NCBI GenBank assembly: GCA_963580285.1
Contig: OY757010.1
Coordinates: forward strand, 215,370,204-215,434,203
Source: Lucinisca nassula
Taxonomy: Eukaryota > Mollusca > Bivalvia > Lucinida > Lucinidae
Direction: 5' to 3'
Length of the DNA stretch: 64,000 nucleotides
This document shows, one piece after another, positions 1 through 11,030 of the stretch (position 1 is its first letter; each line of letters begins with the position of its first letter). The position numbers were made by a program, and so were the translations under genes. Under the pieces are notes generated by a model, which searched no databases, had not been told where the DNA came from, and saw nothing but the letters and a program-made list of their open reading frames with translations.

Positions 1-300
1 AAATATCATAGACCTGGGCCTTGTGGTTTCAGAGAAGAAGACTTTTTAAGTTTTCGGTGAAAAAAATCTATTTTTGGCTCCTGTGACCTAGATGTACAAT
101 GGACCAGAACCATTTGAACAAATTTGAAAGGGGACCACCTAAGGATCATTCCTGTGAAGTTTGGTCAAAATCCGATCAGTGGTCAAGGAGAAGATGTCGT
201 TTGAAGAAATTGTTTACGGACGGATGCACGCACACATTGACTGACGAGGGACGAAAAGTGATCCCAAAAGCTCACCTAGTCATTACATGACAGGTGAGCT
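1..300 (+). mobile_element. Helitron-like family H1, copy A (3' end only)
   Basis: Right-hand end of an H1 element whose left part lies outside the window. It holds one partial core unit, the family 3' tail (from about 45 on), an ACGGACGG-like stretch near 220 and the terminal hairpin, in which AGCTCACCT at 269 pairs with AGGTGAGCT ending at 300. The next base starts a different tandem family, so this copy probably landed in that array. No coding potential is credible. Confidence 0.75.
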
Positions 301-1240
301 ATAAATCAGTTGAGCATGACTTTGATAAAATACGATCATCTTCAGGTCATGGGAACAATAACTGGAAAGTTTCATCCAAATCCGAGGTCAGGACTTCTGT
401 TGATAAAATGGCTAAAACTGACAAAGGGCTATAACTCTGGTAAGAATTAGTTGAGCATGACTTCGATGAAATACTCGTATGATCATATTCAGAGGCCAGG
501 ACTTCTGTTGATAAAATGGCTAAAACTGACAAAGGGCTATAACTCTGGTAAGAATTAGTTGAGCATGACTTCGATGAAATACTTGTATGATCATATTCAG
601 GTCATGGGAATAATGAATGGAAAGTTTTATCATAATCCTTCAAAACTGTAGGAGGAGTTGCTGATACAAGCACTTCTGTTGATAAAATGGCTAAAACTGA
701 CAAAGAACCATTAATGTGGTAAAAATCAGTCAAGAATGACCCAGATAAAATATGATCATCTTCAGGTCATGGGAACAATAACTGAAAAGTTTAATCAAAA
801 TCCCTTGAAAACTGTAGGAGTTGCGGAGACAAGAACTTCTGTTGAAAAAATGGCTAAAACTGACAAAGGGCCGTTACTTTGGTAAGCATTAGTCAAGCAT
901 GACCTTGATGAACTATGATCATCTTCAGGTCTGGGGAACAATAACTGGAAAGATTTATCGTAATCCCTTGAAAACTGTAGCAGGAGCTGCAGAGATAAGA
1001 ACCTCTGTTGATAAAGTGGCTGAAACTGACAAAGGGCCATAATCGTGGTGAAAATCAGTTGAGCATGACCTCAATAAAATATGATCATCTTCAGGTCATA
1101 CGAAAAATAAGCAAAATCCCTTGAAAACAGTAGGAGGAGTTGCAGAGACAAGATTGTGTCTATGGACGGATGGATGGACAGACCAACCCATTACTATAGT
1201 CCCCTTGGATTAACATTGGGGGACAACATTTTTTTTTCGG
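301..1240 (+). repeat. Tandem-repeat family T5, degenerate array with tail
   Basis: Five to six diverged units carry the phrases GATAAAATGGCTAAAACTG and TTGAGCATGAC. The period is about 162-170 bases in the right half, with shortened units near 430-560. The array ends in an ATGGACGGATGG stretch near 1160. The same 3' part occurs reversed at 7986-8241. Short open frames in it are repeat artefacts. Confidence 0.8.
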
Positions 1241-1424
1241 TGGCAAATTGTGTGACGCCCAGGGATTGATGCACAATTAAAGGTAAATCTCGGAACTATT
1301 TACTTTCACAGAAAAATGATTTTCAAAAGTGTCAGGTTTTCATTGTTGTTAAGTATATTTGATTATGCGAAAGCGGAAACACTGCAATGTTCCACTTCAT
1401 TAATATTTATGCCCTCATTAAAAA

Positions 1425-2198
1425 ACAAGAGGGCCATGATGGCCCTGGATCGCTCACCTGGTCCATAGAGTAATAAGTGGGCCCCAGGGAGAGCCATTTT
1501 TGACACCAGGGCTATAATGTGCATAATGTTGAGGGAGGTCTAAAAAGGTGAAGGTTCATACCAATTATTAACAAAGGCTATAATTTGAACAATCTTGGCA
1601 AAGGTCCACTAGATGAAGTTTCATACCAAATAGCAAAGACCTGGGCCTTGCGGTTTCAGAGAAGAAGATTTTTAAAGATTTTCCCTATATAAGCCCATGT
1701 AAAACCAAAGGGCCCCGGGGCAGGGGCATTTTTGGCCCCAGCACTATAATTTGAACAATCTGGGTAGGGGTCGACTAGATGAAGCTTCATACCAATTATC
1801 AAAGATATGGGCCTTGAAGTTTCAGAGAAGAAGATTTTTAAAGATTTTCCCTATATAAGCCCATGTAAAACCAAAGGGCCCCTGGGCAGGGGCATTTTTG
1901 GCCCCAGCACTTGAATTTGAACAATCTTGGTAGGGGTCCACTTGATGAAGCTTCATACCAAATATCAAAGACCTGGTCCTTGTGGTTTCAGAGAAGAAGA
2001 TTTTTAAAGTTTTCAGTGAAAAAAATCTATTTTTGGCTCCTGTTACCTATATGTGCATCGGACCGGAACCATTTGAACAATTTTGAAAGGGGACCACCTA
2101 AGGATTATTCCTGTGAAGTTTGGTCAAAATCTGATAAGTGGTTTAGGAGGAGATGTAGTTTGAAGAAATTGTTTACGCACGGATGACAGACAAAAAGT
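1425..2198 (+). mobile_element. Helitron-like family H1, copy B (3'-truncated)
   Basis: Starts with CAAGAGGGCCATGATGGCC, a short 5' hairpin, followed by the subterminal GCTCACCTG. About three 166-bp core units and the family 3' tail follow, but it stops near GTGATCCTA without the terminal hairpin. Copy C begins about 14 bases later. Confidence 0.75.
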
Positions 2199-2529
2199 GA
2201 TCCTAATATAAAACACAAGAGGGCCATGATGGCCCTGGATCACTCACCTGATCCATAGTGTAACAAGTGGGCCCCAGAGAGGGCCATTATTGGCCCCAGG
2301 GCTTTAATGTGCATAATGTTGAGGGAGGTCTTAAAGGTGAAGTTTCATACCAAACATCAACAAAGGCTATAATTTGAACAATCTTGGCAAAGGTACACTA
2401 GATGAAGCTACACATCAAATATCATAGACCTGGGCCTAGCAGTTTCAGAGAAGAAGATTTTTAAAGATTTTGCCTATATAAGCCTATGTAAAACCAAAGG
2501 GCCCCGGGACGGGGGCATTTTTTGCCCCA

Positions 2530-4100
2530 GCACTATAATTTGAACAATCTTGGTAGGGGTCCACTAGATGAAGCTTCATACCAAATATCAAAGTCCTGGG
2601 CCTTGTGGTTTCAGAGAAGAAGATTTTTAAAGATTTTCCCTATATAAGCCCATGTAAAACCAAAGGGCCCCTGGGCAAGGGCATTTTTGGCCCAAGCACT
2701 ATAATTTGAACAATCTTGGTAGGGGTCCACTAGATGAAGCTTCATACCAAATATCAAAGACCTGGGCCTTGTGGTTTCAGAGAAGAAGATTTTTAAAGAT
2801 TTTCCCTATATAAGCCAATGTAAAACCAAAGGGCCCGTGGCGGGGGCATTTTTTGTCCCAGCACTATAATTTGAACAATCTTGGTAGGGGTCCACTAGAT
2901 GAAGCTTCATACCAAATATCAATGTCATGGGCCTTGTGGTTTCAGAGAAGAAGATTTTTAAAGATTTTCCCTATATAAGCCTATGTAAAACCAAAGGGCA
3001 GGGGGTGGGGGGATTTTTGGCCCCAACACTATAATTTGAACAATCTTGGTAGGGGTCCACTAGATGAAGCTTCATACCAAATACTAAAGACCTGGGCCTT
3101 GTGGTTTCAGAGAAGAAGATTTTTAAAGATTTTCCCTATATAAGCCTATGTACAACCAAAGGGCCCCGTGGCGGGGGCATTTTTTGTCCCAACACTATAA
3201 TTTGAACAATCTTGGTAGGGGTCCACTAGGTGAAGCTTCATACCAAATATAAAAGACCTGGGCCTTCTGGTTTCAGAGAAGAAGATTTTTAAAGATTTTC
3301 CCTATATTAGCCTATGTAAAACCAAAGGGCCCCGTGGCGGGGGTATTTTTTGTCCCAGCACTATAATTTGAACAATCTTGGTAGGGGTCCACTGGATGAA
3401 GCTTCATACAAAATATCAAAGTCCTGGGCCTTTTGGTTTCAGAGAAAAAGATTTTTAAAGATTTTCCCTATATAAGCCTATGTAAAACCAAAGGGCCCCG
3501 GGGCGGGGGGCTATTTTGGCCCCAGCACTATAATTTGAACAATCTTGGTAGGGGTCCACTAGATGAAGTTTCATACCAAATATCAAAGACCTGGGCCTTG
3601 TGGTTTCAGAGAAAAATTTTTTTAAAGATTTTCCCTATATAAGCCAATGTAAAACCAAAGGGCCCCATGGCGGGGGCATTTTTGGCCCCAGCACTATAAT
3701 TTGAACAATCTTGGTAGGGGTCCACTAGATGAAGTCTCATACCAAATATCAAAGACCTTGGCCTTGTGGTTTCAGAGAAGAAGATTTTTAAATATTTTCC
3801 CTATATAAGCCCATGTTAAACCAAAGGGCCCTGGGGCGCGGGCATTTTTGGCCACAGCACGTTAATTTGAACAACCTTGGTAGGGATCCACTAGATGAAG
3901 TTTCATACCAAATATCAAAGACCTGGGCCTTGTGGTTTCAGAGAAGAAGATTTTTAAAGATTTTCCCTATATAAGCCTATGTAAAACCAAAGGGCCCCAG
4001 GGCGGGGGCATTTTTGGCCCCAGCACTATAATTTGAACAATCTTGGTAGGGGTCCATTAGATGAAGCTTCATACCAAATATCAAAGACCTGGGCCTTGTG
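2530..4100 (+). repeat. 166-bp tandem core array of H1 copy C
   Basis: The word ATAATTTGAACAATCTTGG recurs at 2535, 2701, 2866, 3031, 3197, 3363, 3530 and 3696, and in altered form near 3863 and 4028. Spacing is 165-167 bases. Units are about 90 percent alike by eye, with most differences in the GGGCCCCGGGGCGGGGGCA segment. It would behave as a short satellite inside a transposon. Confidence 0.9.
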
Positions 4101-4354
4101 GTTTCAGAGAAGAAGATTTTTTAAGTTTTTGGTGAAAAAAATCTATTTTTGGCTCCTGTGACCTAGATGTGCAACGGACCGGAACCATTTGAACAACTTT
4201 GAAAGGGGACCACCTAAGGATCATTCCTGTGAAGTTTGGTCAAAATCCGATCAGTGGTTTAGGAGGAGATGTCGTTTAAAGAAATTGTTTACGAACGCAC
4301 GGACGCACGCATGCACGGACGCACGACGGACGACGGACAAAAAGTGATCCCAAA

Positions 4355-4385
4355 AGCTCACCTCGTCACTACGTGACGGTGAGCT
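4355..4385 (+). other. 3' terminal hairpin of H1 copy C
   Basis: AGCTCACC pairs with GGTGAGCT around a loop of about 15 bases. The same hairpin closes the other complete copies at 269-300, 18669-18695 and 27580-27612. A hairpin close to the 3' end is the usual Helitron/Helentron terminator structure. Confidence 0.75.
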
Positions 4386-4493
4386 AAAAAACAATGAAAA
4401 TTAGCTTTAATAAGCTATTTGGCACCTTCTGGTGAACGTAGCCATTGGAGAAACATGGAAATAAATCACCTGAGTAAACAGGACCTTTAAGTA

Positions 4494-6326
4494 CAGTCGA
4501 CTCTCGTTATCTCGAACCTCACGGGACCCGATAAAAAGTCTGAGTTATCCGTAGTACGAGATAAACAAAGTGTGACGTCACATGTATGTCAGTTCACATT
4601 GTTTGCCATGATATGCTTGGTATTCTTGGTAATTCTTACATGAATGGTTTACTGAGTTTTTAAAACTTGTTTATGAAAGTACTGGAGCTTGTCAGAGTAT
4701 AGCGTTTATGAACAAATTAATAAATAAATAAAACTGATAGATTTCTCACGTGTTTTGTTGTCTTTTAAATTCCTACACATCTGGGTTTCCAAATACGCTA
4801 AATATAGTTAAACTTCGTTCAGAAAATCTGAATCATCGATTTTTTCGTTTCTTGGTTTTAATACTCATTTTAGCCCATACATCACTATGGGAAAGTTTTA
4901 GACCTCACCCTCCGCCGATTTCTCCAGCAAGTCGTATGCCCCTGCGACAGTCAGGAAAGGCTGTGATTATTTGGAGAAAATTGCAAAACAAAGAAATGAG
5001 AGCACAGACTAAGTCCATTTGACGATGATTGTCAGGTAAAATAATGAATATTCAAATCCATGTGACGCATTTTATAAATAGATATGCAATTGCAACACAC
5101 CTTACTTTCGAATGGCTAGTTAGAAGCTCACTAGTAACGGGGAGCCACTAGCGCGACGTGCTGTCAACAGTGGTCAAAATGAATTATACCGATATCAGAT
5201 GTGGTGTCACAGCAAATGATTTTCCATGGAGTGATCGTGCAAATAAAACATAGACGCCCTTGTAATGTACAAGAGCAGTAACCACTTCTATATTTGGTTT
5301 AAAAGGGTGGGTTGAAGCTGTCAGAATGTCTTAGTCTGTGAAAGAAAATATAGATTTTGCAATTTTCTCCAAATAATCACAGCCTTTCCTGGCATACGAC
5401 TTGCTGGAGATATCGGCGGAGGGTGGGGTCTAAAACTTTCCCATAATGATGTAAGGGCTAAAATGAGTATTAAAAGCGAGAAACGAAAAAATCGATAATT
5501 CAGATTTTCTGAACGGAGTTTAGATACTAAACAGACTGGTTCCCGCCCTTGAATGCAACGCTTATATTACTTCGAAGAGCAGTACATGCTATATAAGTCA
5601 TACCGTAGTTTGACTCATCTCCCCTCAAACTGATTAACCCTCACTATGGCAAACAGTTTAGGTCCTGCCGGGAAAGCTCGTTATGAGCCATCCCTTTTGG
5701 ATCTACACTGTTTGTACATGGATTTGCATGGGTTAAGAAACAGACGGGTTAACAATTATACACGTGAATTGTTCTGAACAACTGCGTTTTTAACACGCTT
5801 GGATTATCACAACTTTTGTCACTGACATTTCTGCAAGAAAGACAACACCGCTTTTTATCACGGAAATCTTGCAAATCATTGACACGAGACAGTGTAAGAT
5901 TAAAGGTTGAGCATCGTGTGTCACATTACACGCACATGATTTTCTTTGTAGCCGAAAAGGTATTGTGTGTGCTAATTTTAATTGCAAACGCACCTGGACA
6001 AATTGGATAATTAACATCATTGTGAGTACTGATGAATTGTTTTCTGAAGGCCTATTACAAAATTGAAGGGCCGGACGCATGTTTTTTATTTTTCCGTTAC
6101 GTCAAGAATCCCGTTCAAGATACGCAGTTGAAAAAACAGTGAAAAATACATTCAGGGACTGAAAATGATTGGCGAGATAGCCAAAGTGTCGACTTAACAG
6201 AAGTTTGACACATGCTAAGTTGAAATACAATAAATATACAGGAGAAATGTACGGGACTTAGAAATCTGTTCGACATAAGCGATAGGGTCGAGATAAGTGG
6301 GGTCGAGATAACGAGAGAGTCAACTG
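4494..6326. mobile_element. Tigger/pogo-like non-autonomous DNA transposon
   Basis: The ends are inverted repeats: CAGTCGACTCTCGTTATCTC at the left, and its reverse complement with mismatches (GAGATAACGAGAGAGTCAACTG) at the right. A TA dinucleotide flanks each side (4492-4493 and 6327-6328). TIRs of this kind and TA targets are typical of the Tigger/Jerky group of Tc1/mariner. Its 1.83 kb contain no transposase-like frame, so it would depend on an enzyme encoded elsewhere. Confidence 0.8.
4810..5521. repeat. Long inverted repeat inside the Tigger-like element
   Basis: Arms at about 4810-4984 and 5359-5521 are reverse complements with few mismatches; the left arm has about 11 extra bases near 4941. 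The loop is about 374 bases. Transcription would give a long hairpin RNA. It may be an older nested foldback unit. Confidence 0.8.
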
Positions 6327-6713
6327 TATTTATGTTTTAACGATATAAAAACTTGCGTTCTCATGATCTTTTACTTTCTTTTACCAATGTGTTGATTATT
6401 ATTTAATTTTCAAACACGCTTCTGAATTATCTTGTCACGCTATGCATGTTTGCGATAGTGTGGGCTGATTTTGCATGTTCTAGCCATTATCTAGTGGAAG
6501 CAGAGGGTCCCAATAGAAAGGGCAAAAAATTAACTGTGTTATGAGTATATGGAAAAAAAAACAAATTAGAACCACAGAAAAAGGACTCTACCTTATTAAC
6601 CAATCATCTTACAATTTAATTTTTAAGGTAACATAAACTTTCTTTGGATCCTAGCCATAATACAGATTCTTGTTAACCAAAAATACAAATATATAGAAAA
6701 AAAACAAGAGCAC
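6327..6713. other. Intronic or intergenic DNA without recognisable feature
   Basis: AT-rich unique-looking sequence with A runs near 6550 and 6700. No splice-bounded open frame, repeat or RNA gene was recognised. Confidence 0.5.
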
Positions 6714-7296
6714 CACATGCGGGTGCCAACACTCGGCTGCAGTTTCTTTTAGTTTAACAAAAATTCTAAGTCGAAAAAGGAGTATAACTATGCCAAAAAT
6801 ATTTTGAGGGTTACCTCACCTATTGGTATGAGTTTCCCTTTTCATAATGAACAACTAGTCCGATTTTTTTAAGTAAATATATTCAGTAATGACAAAGATA
6901 TTACAAAATGTCCAAGTTTTTGCACAACGAAGACGCAAAATTTCTAAGTAGAAAAAGGGGCATAAATGTGCCAAAACTATTTTGAGGTTTACCTAGTCTA
7001 TTGGTATGAGTTCCCCTTTACAAAATTGAACAACTAGTCCAAGTTTCAAGTAAATATGTTCAGTAATGACAGAGATATTACAAAATGTTCAAGTTTTTGC
7101 ACGAAATTCTAAGTCGAAAAAGGGGAATAACTGTGCCAAAAATATTTTGAGGGTTACCTCACGTATTGGTATGAGTTTCCTTTTTTATAATGAACAACTA
7201 GTCCGAGTTTCAAGTAAATATGTTCAGTAATGACCGAGATATTACAAAATGTCCAAGTTTTTGCACGACGACGACGACGAAAACAGCGGAGCTATT
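6714..7296 (+). mobile_element. Helitron-like family H2
   Basis: Begins ACAAGAGCACCACATGCGG, where GCACC pairs with GGGTGC as a 5' hairpin, followed by subterminal CTCGGCTG. Three diverged units (anchors GAAAAAGG at about 6772, 6950 and 7116) follow, then a GACGACGACG stretch and CAGCGGAGCTATT at the 3' end. CTCGGCTG and CAGCGGAG form a 7/8 subterminal inverted pair. The layout matches H1 with unrelated sequence. Confidence 0.6.
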
Positions 7297-7372
7297 AATC
7301 ATAAATGGACATTTGATCTATAGAATAGTTTGTGTTTTCAACAGAATTCTTCTCTGAATCCTAACCTTAGTA

Positions 7373-7985
7373 TTACAAGAGCTCCGCAAGCAGGACATTA
7401 TATGCACTGTTCCTTATTAAGGTCTTACTATATTTGAAGTTTCAGCTTCATCAGATCTAAATTGCAGGAGTTAGCCGGAAATGAAATGCTAACAGAAATT
7501 TTCAAAGGGGTAAAACTCTATAAATATTTGGAGGACCATGGCCTCGAACAAATATGCTCTGCTCCACATCATAGTCTAACTAAATATCAAGTTTCAGCTT
7601 GATCAAATGTTACCTGCAGGAGAAGTTAGCCACAAACAAAATGTTAACAGGAAGTTTCCAAGCAGCATAACTCAATTAATATCTGGTGGACCCTTAACTC
7701 CAAACAATATGCACTGCTCCATATCATCGTCTTACTATATATAAAGTTTCAGCTTCATCTGAACTATATGCAGGAGGAGTTAGCCGGTAATGAAATGTTT
7801 ACAGAAATTTTCGAAGGGTTACTCCAGAAATATTTGGAGCACCATGACCTTGAAACAATATGCACTGCTCCACATCATAGTCAAACTAAATATCAAGTTT
7901 CAGCTTGACTGAATGTTACCTGCAGGAGAAGTGAGCCACAAACAAAATGTTTACAGAAGAGTTTCCAAGGTGCATAACTCAATCC
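7373..7985 (+). repeat. Tandem-repeat family T6 with alternating units
   Basis: Four units of about 153 bases start near 7400, 7553, 7710 and 7861, anchored on TTTCAGCTT. Units 1 and 3 share CTTACTATAT and GCTTCATC; units 2 and 4 share AACTAAATATCAAG and GCTTGA. The array is therefore a dimeric higher-order repeat of about 305 bases. It begins with ACAAGAGCTCCGC, resembling the heads of the H families, and runs into a CCAT microsatellite. Confidence 0.75.
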
Positions 7986-8241
7986 ATCCATCCATCCATC
8001 CCTCCATCTGTCCATAAGACACAATCTTGTCTCTGCAACTCCTACTACGGTTTTTTGATGAAACTTTCCAGTTATTTTTTGTATGACCTGAAGATGATCA
8101 TAATTTATTGAGGTCATGCTCGACTGATTTTCACCATAGTTATGGCCCTTTGTCAGTTTTAGCCTTTTTATCAACAGAAGTTAGTGTCTCTGCAACTCCT
8201 CCTACAGTTTTCAAGGGATAAAACTTTCCCATAACATACTA
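7986..8241 (-). repeat. Tandem-repeat family T5, reversed 3' part
   Basis: Reverse complement of the T5 tail and of about 1.5 units seen at 301-1240, beginning with the CCATCCATCC stretch that corresponds to ATGGATGG there. It is fused directly to T6, giving a chimeric element with two different arrays facing one simple-sequence spacer. Confidence 0.75.
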
Positions 8242-8430
8242 TGATGGGCGTATAAAAAGCGGTGGTTTTGTATTTGAAGAGAGAATTTTAAGGTAATTAT
8301 CACAGCAAACCATGAGCAAATATTTTTGCCTTAAATGTGTAATGATACAGTAAATTGATGCATTGGTAAACTGTAATAGGAGCCATATGTTGACCTGTTT
8401 TTTGTTTTGTTTTTTTTTAGTTGTACAAAC

Positions 8431-8523
8431 CTGTTCCATGAGTTTTCGTTTGCTCATTCCTTTTCTCAACATCTGCTTCTCAATAACTCTTGCATTGTCA
8501 GCATACGAGTCAGCTATTTCTTT
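8431..8523 (-). CDS. Coding exon of an unrecognised host gene (fourth exon found)
   Basis: An open 93-base block of 31 codons read on the minus strand. The acceptor is TTTTACAG and the donor GTTTGT. It encodes KEIADSYADNARVIEKQML and then a basic RKGMSKRKLMEQ stretch, probably helical or coiled. It is phase 0 at both ends and fits the exon at 10072-10161, whose last residues are DEEEEIEA. No family was recognised. The intron before it is about 1.5 kb; further exons probably lie below position 8431. It is judged real from splice signals, codon-like composition and phase agreement with three other exons. Confidence 0.65.
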
Positions 8524-8584
8524 CTGTAAAATAACAGGAATATAAGTAAGACATGAAGCATTACTGAACATCTGAACATGACAT

Positions 8585-8827
8585 CATATGAGCCCCGCCA
8601 AGCGAATTTGTGTCTTCGAGCATTCCGTCATGACAAATTTTAACTGCGCATGCCCAGCCATTCAGAGGGACCAGGGATATGGCTTTCTGTCTGAAGGTTC
8701 CTCTTGATTCACTGCTTTATAAGCCAGCAGCGAAGGTTCTGGTGAGACTGCGCGGATGCGCAGGCTCGCCTGAACCTTCGCTGCTCGCATAGACGATAAG
8801 TACCAAAATCGCTTGACAGGGCCCATA
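8585..8827. mobile_element. MITE with 60-bp internal hairpin
   Basis: Ends are inverted: ATATGAGCCCCGCCAAGCG at the left, and the reverse complement of ATATGGGCCCTGTCAAGCG at the right. The middle (8729-8795) is a near-perfect hairpin whose arms start AGCAGCGAAGGTTC and end GAACCTTCGCTGCT. No coding frame. Confidence 0.7.
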
Positions 8828-8860
8828 TATCCTTGAAATATGATCTAACCAGTTTTCAGT

Positions 8861-9480
8861 TGTTTGCTTGTTTGGAGTTTAACAGCCCGGTCAACACTAC
8901 ACATTTTAAAAAGAATGTCAAGGTTGGTGGCAATGGGTAAGGTGTGTTATGGCAGACACATTTATGAAGTGTCACTAGTGTAGAGGTTTTGGTGTTTGAG
9001 AAATGGAGCTAAATGCATGACGCTTTGGTGTTTGAGAAACATAGCTTAACACATAGACTAAATTTTGTTTTGCCAAGCATGAAAAGTAAGTCAAGGTCAG
9101 CTATGTTCATGGAAGTGGGCAGAGTTTATCATGTTGGATATGTGTATGAAGTTTCATTAGCCTGAGTCTTGGTGTTTGAGAAATGCAGCTAAAGCAGGCC
9201 TAATCTTAGAGCTAAGCAGACCAACCACTATTCAGCCAAGCATGATTTATTTGTTTGAATTGAGGTTTAACATCCCTGTCAACACTATATTGGGCATTTT
9301 GGAGACAATGCTTCCATGCAGCCCAATTTATTTCTCCAAGTCCTGGTGGGTGGGGACCCTATGAAAAGTAGGCCAAGATAGTAATGCCCGAGAAAAGCCT
9401 TGGTGTTTGAGAAACACAGCTAAATGGATTTAATGGCACTGATGACGAGAGCAACAACGCCAATGATGTCACAACTGGAA
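8861..9480. repeat. S2 SINE fragments in a decayed tandem family T9
   Basis: GGAGTTTAACAGCCCGGTC (8874) and GAGGTTTAACATCCCTGTC (about 9262) are minus-strand 3' ends of S2 SINEs; the second carries a shortened body to about 9345. Around them the phrase TTGGTGTTTGAGAAA recurs at about 8989, 9025, 9169 and 9400, a degenerate tandem family that also contains TCAAGGTCA near 9092. Confidence 0.6.
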
Positions 9481-9935
9481 AGGAATCCTTATGACTGTGC
9501 GGCTTGCTAAATTCAGAGTTATGGTTCTTGTCCTGTGCATGTCATCTCACTTAGCCAAACATTTCTGTAAAGTTTTATGAAAATATCTCAAAAACTTTTC
9601 AAGTTACACTTTTTTCAGTATTTAATGGATTATTACTCCCAAAAGTTAGATAACCAGAGTTATGGTTCTTGTCTCCTGCAGGTTATCTCAATATGTTTAA
9701 CATTTACGTAAAAAGGTTGTCTTGAACAGAAAGCAGACATGAGTGAGAAAAGCAAATGTTTTCTCTATTCAATGGTTTTGCTTAACCAGAGCAATGGCTC
9801 TTGTTTTCTGCACATCATTGGACCACAATATGTCTGCAAGGGTTATGAAAATATATTACATGTATATGGTTATCAAGTTACAGAGCAGACACAATTCATC
9901 ACCGAGAGATGGAAAAACAATATGGTTCCCCAGCA
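9481..9935 (+). repeat. Decayed tandem family T10
   Basis: Three weakly similar units share GAGTTATGGTTCTTGTC or GAGCAATGGCTCTTGTT, followed by a leucine-like phrase TTATGAAAATAT. Period about 130-150 bases. No coding region. Confidence 0.5.
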
Positions 9936-10071
9936 GTAAATATAGACTGGCTCTACATATTTTCTGATTATATTTTTATGTTTATCTCCCATTGTTTACA
10001 TTTAAACTAAAGATTTTGTTTGTTTGTTTGATTTGAGGCTAAATTTAAACTGACTGGTTCTATATACTTAC

Positions 10072-10161
10072 AGCTTCAATTTCTTCTTCTTCATCCTCCA
10101 TTGTAGACACAGTCACAGAGCTAAATTTACCCATGTTTTTTGTGTGTTTTGTCAATGTCAC
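10072..10161 (-). CDS. Coding exon of the unrecognised host gene (third exon found)
   Basis: Ninety bases, 30 codons on the minus strand, between acceptor TTTCTAG and donor GTAAGT. It reads [20 protein letters not shown] followed by an acidic [10 protein letters not shown]. It enters and leaves in phase 0, matching the preceding exon end (QIAQPKK at 13207) and the following exon. The acidic run followed by the basic helix of the next exon suggests a low-complexity charged C-terminal part. No domain was recognised. An in-frame ATG (MGKF) makes an internal start possible, but the clean acceptor argues for an internal exon. Confidence 0.65.
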
Positions 10162-10230
10162 CTAGAAAGTAAATAATCTTCTCAGCAATATGTGATGACT
10201 GAAAAAAATGGTGATATTAGAACATGTCAT

Positions 10231-10848
10231 CACGAAAACACGCCTATATAATTTAGACCCCCTTTTGGCTCCCTTTATATAGTAAAACTGGGGTTTGCAG
10301 GGATAAATCTTATTTTTCTTATTTCTGCTCTAAAATATAGATTGTGGGTACTCGTTAGAACCGCCTCGATGAGGCAGTTCTAATGAGTACCCACAATCTA
10401 TATTTTAAGCAGAAATAAGAAAAATATCACAATTATTCATCTAAAATTTTCATTTTTTCGGTGATAAAGGTTATAATGTATTTGTGCGTGTGTGTGTGAA
10501 TTTGGGTTTAACGTCGCTTTCAACAATTTTTCAGTCATATCACGACGGTGTCTGCTGCGTCAGGGAGCTCAATGCTCACTTTTATAGTGCTGCCTCACTG
10601 AAGTATCATGTCCCAGACACATTACATGATACCACACCCAGTCACATTATCCTGACACTGGGCTGACCAGTCCTAGCTCTACCCCGTAAATCTGGGTGCC
10701 AAGCGAGGAGCAGCTAGTACCATTTTTAACGACTGGTATGTCGCGGCCCGGGATTGAACCCGTGACCTCCCGTTCCCCGGAGCAGACACTCTACCAACTG
10801 AGCTATCTGGGCCTGTACAATGTATTTGTATAGGCATGTTTTCATAAT
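10231..10848. mobile_element. Q MITE split by an S1 SINE
   Basis: Ends are CACGAAAACACGCCTATA at the left and the reversed TATAGGCATGTTTTC at the right. A large inner palindrome near 10331-10412 has arms containing ATAGATTGTGGGTACTC and its complement GAGTACCCACAATCTAT around a GAACCGCCTCGATGAGG loop. A SINE occupies 10486-10818. Sister copies lie at 12034, 12693, 14375, 30030, 36452, 44225, 44700 and 45130. Confidence 0.75.
10486..10818 (-). mobile_element. S1 tRNA-derived SINE, full length
   Basis: Read on the minus strand, the head (about 10813-10740) resembles a tRNA: A-box-like TAGCTCAGTTGGTAGAG and B-box-like GGTTCAATCCC. A body of about 200 bases and a GACGTTAAACCCAAATTC end followed by a CACACA tail come next. 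Perfect 11-bp target duplications AATGTATTTGT flank it (10475-10485 and 10819-10829). It interrupts a Q MITE, so it is the younger of the two. RNA polymerase III promoter boxes are present; it has no protein. Confidence 0.9.
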
Positions 10849-10977
10849 GTAAATGCATGTACAATAATTGTAATAGACTGTACATAAATCCAGCAATATC
10901 AGTCTAAACCCATAAGATGTCAGTCTCAACAATGGTTGTCTTCTGTGTTGTCTTGCTTGTCACTTTAAGTCATTGTT

Positions 10978-11030
10978 GCAAACAGTATAGTCCCAGATAG
11001 GGGCAGTCTGATCAGGGTCCACAGTTTGCA
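10978..11030. mobile_element. P70 palindromic MITE, copy 1 (shortened)
   Basis: GCAAACAGT at the left and ACAGTTTGC at the right, with CTGATCAGGG between. Part of the palindrome is lost compared with other copies. Confidence 0.6.

Larger units (their letters stand above)
2212..4385 (+). mobile_element. Helitron-like family H1, copy C (complete)
   Basis: Complete non-autonomous element with no coding region. From left to right: a 5' hairpin (AGGGCCATGATGGCCCT), subterminal CACTCACCTG, a lead unit, about ten core units, a unique tail of about 200 bases, an ACGGACGCACG simple stretch and a 3' hairpin ending GGTGAGCT. Tandem-core elements with hairpin ends are known from bivalves as pearl elements and as Helentron-associated elements. 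The assignment here is structural; no Rep/helicase gene is present in the window. Confidence 0.75.

Noticed and set aside
2530..4100. CRISPR-like array
   Set aside because: Repeats are contiguous 166-base units without variable spacers, in a eukaryotic transposon.
5790..6080. Opposed frames inside the Tigger-like element as a transposase relic
   Set aside because: No DDE/D or HTH signature could be seen in either strand.
10740..10813. tRNA gene on the minus strand
   Set aside because: A- and B-box-like words are present, but the anticodon arm does not fold well and the sequence is the head of a SINE with a 3' tail and 11-base target duplications.
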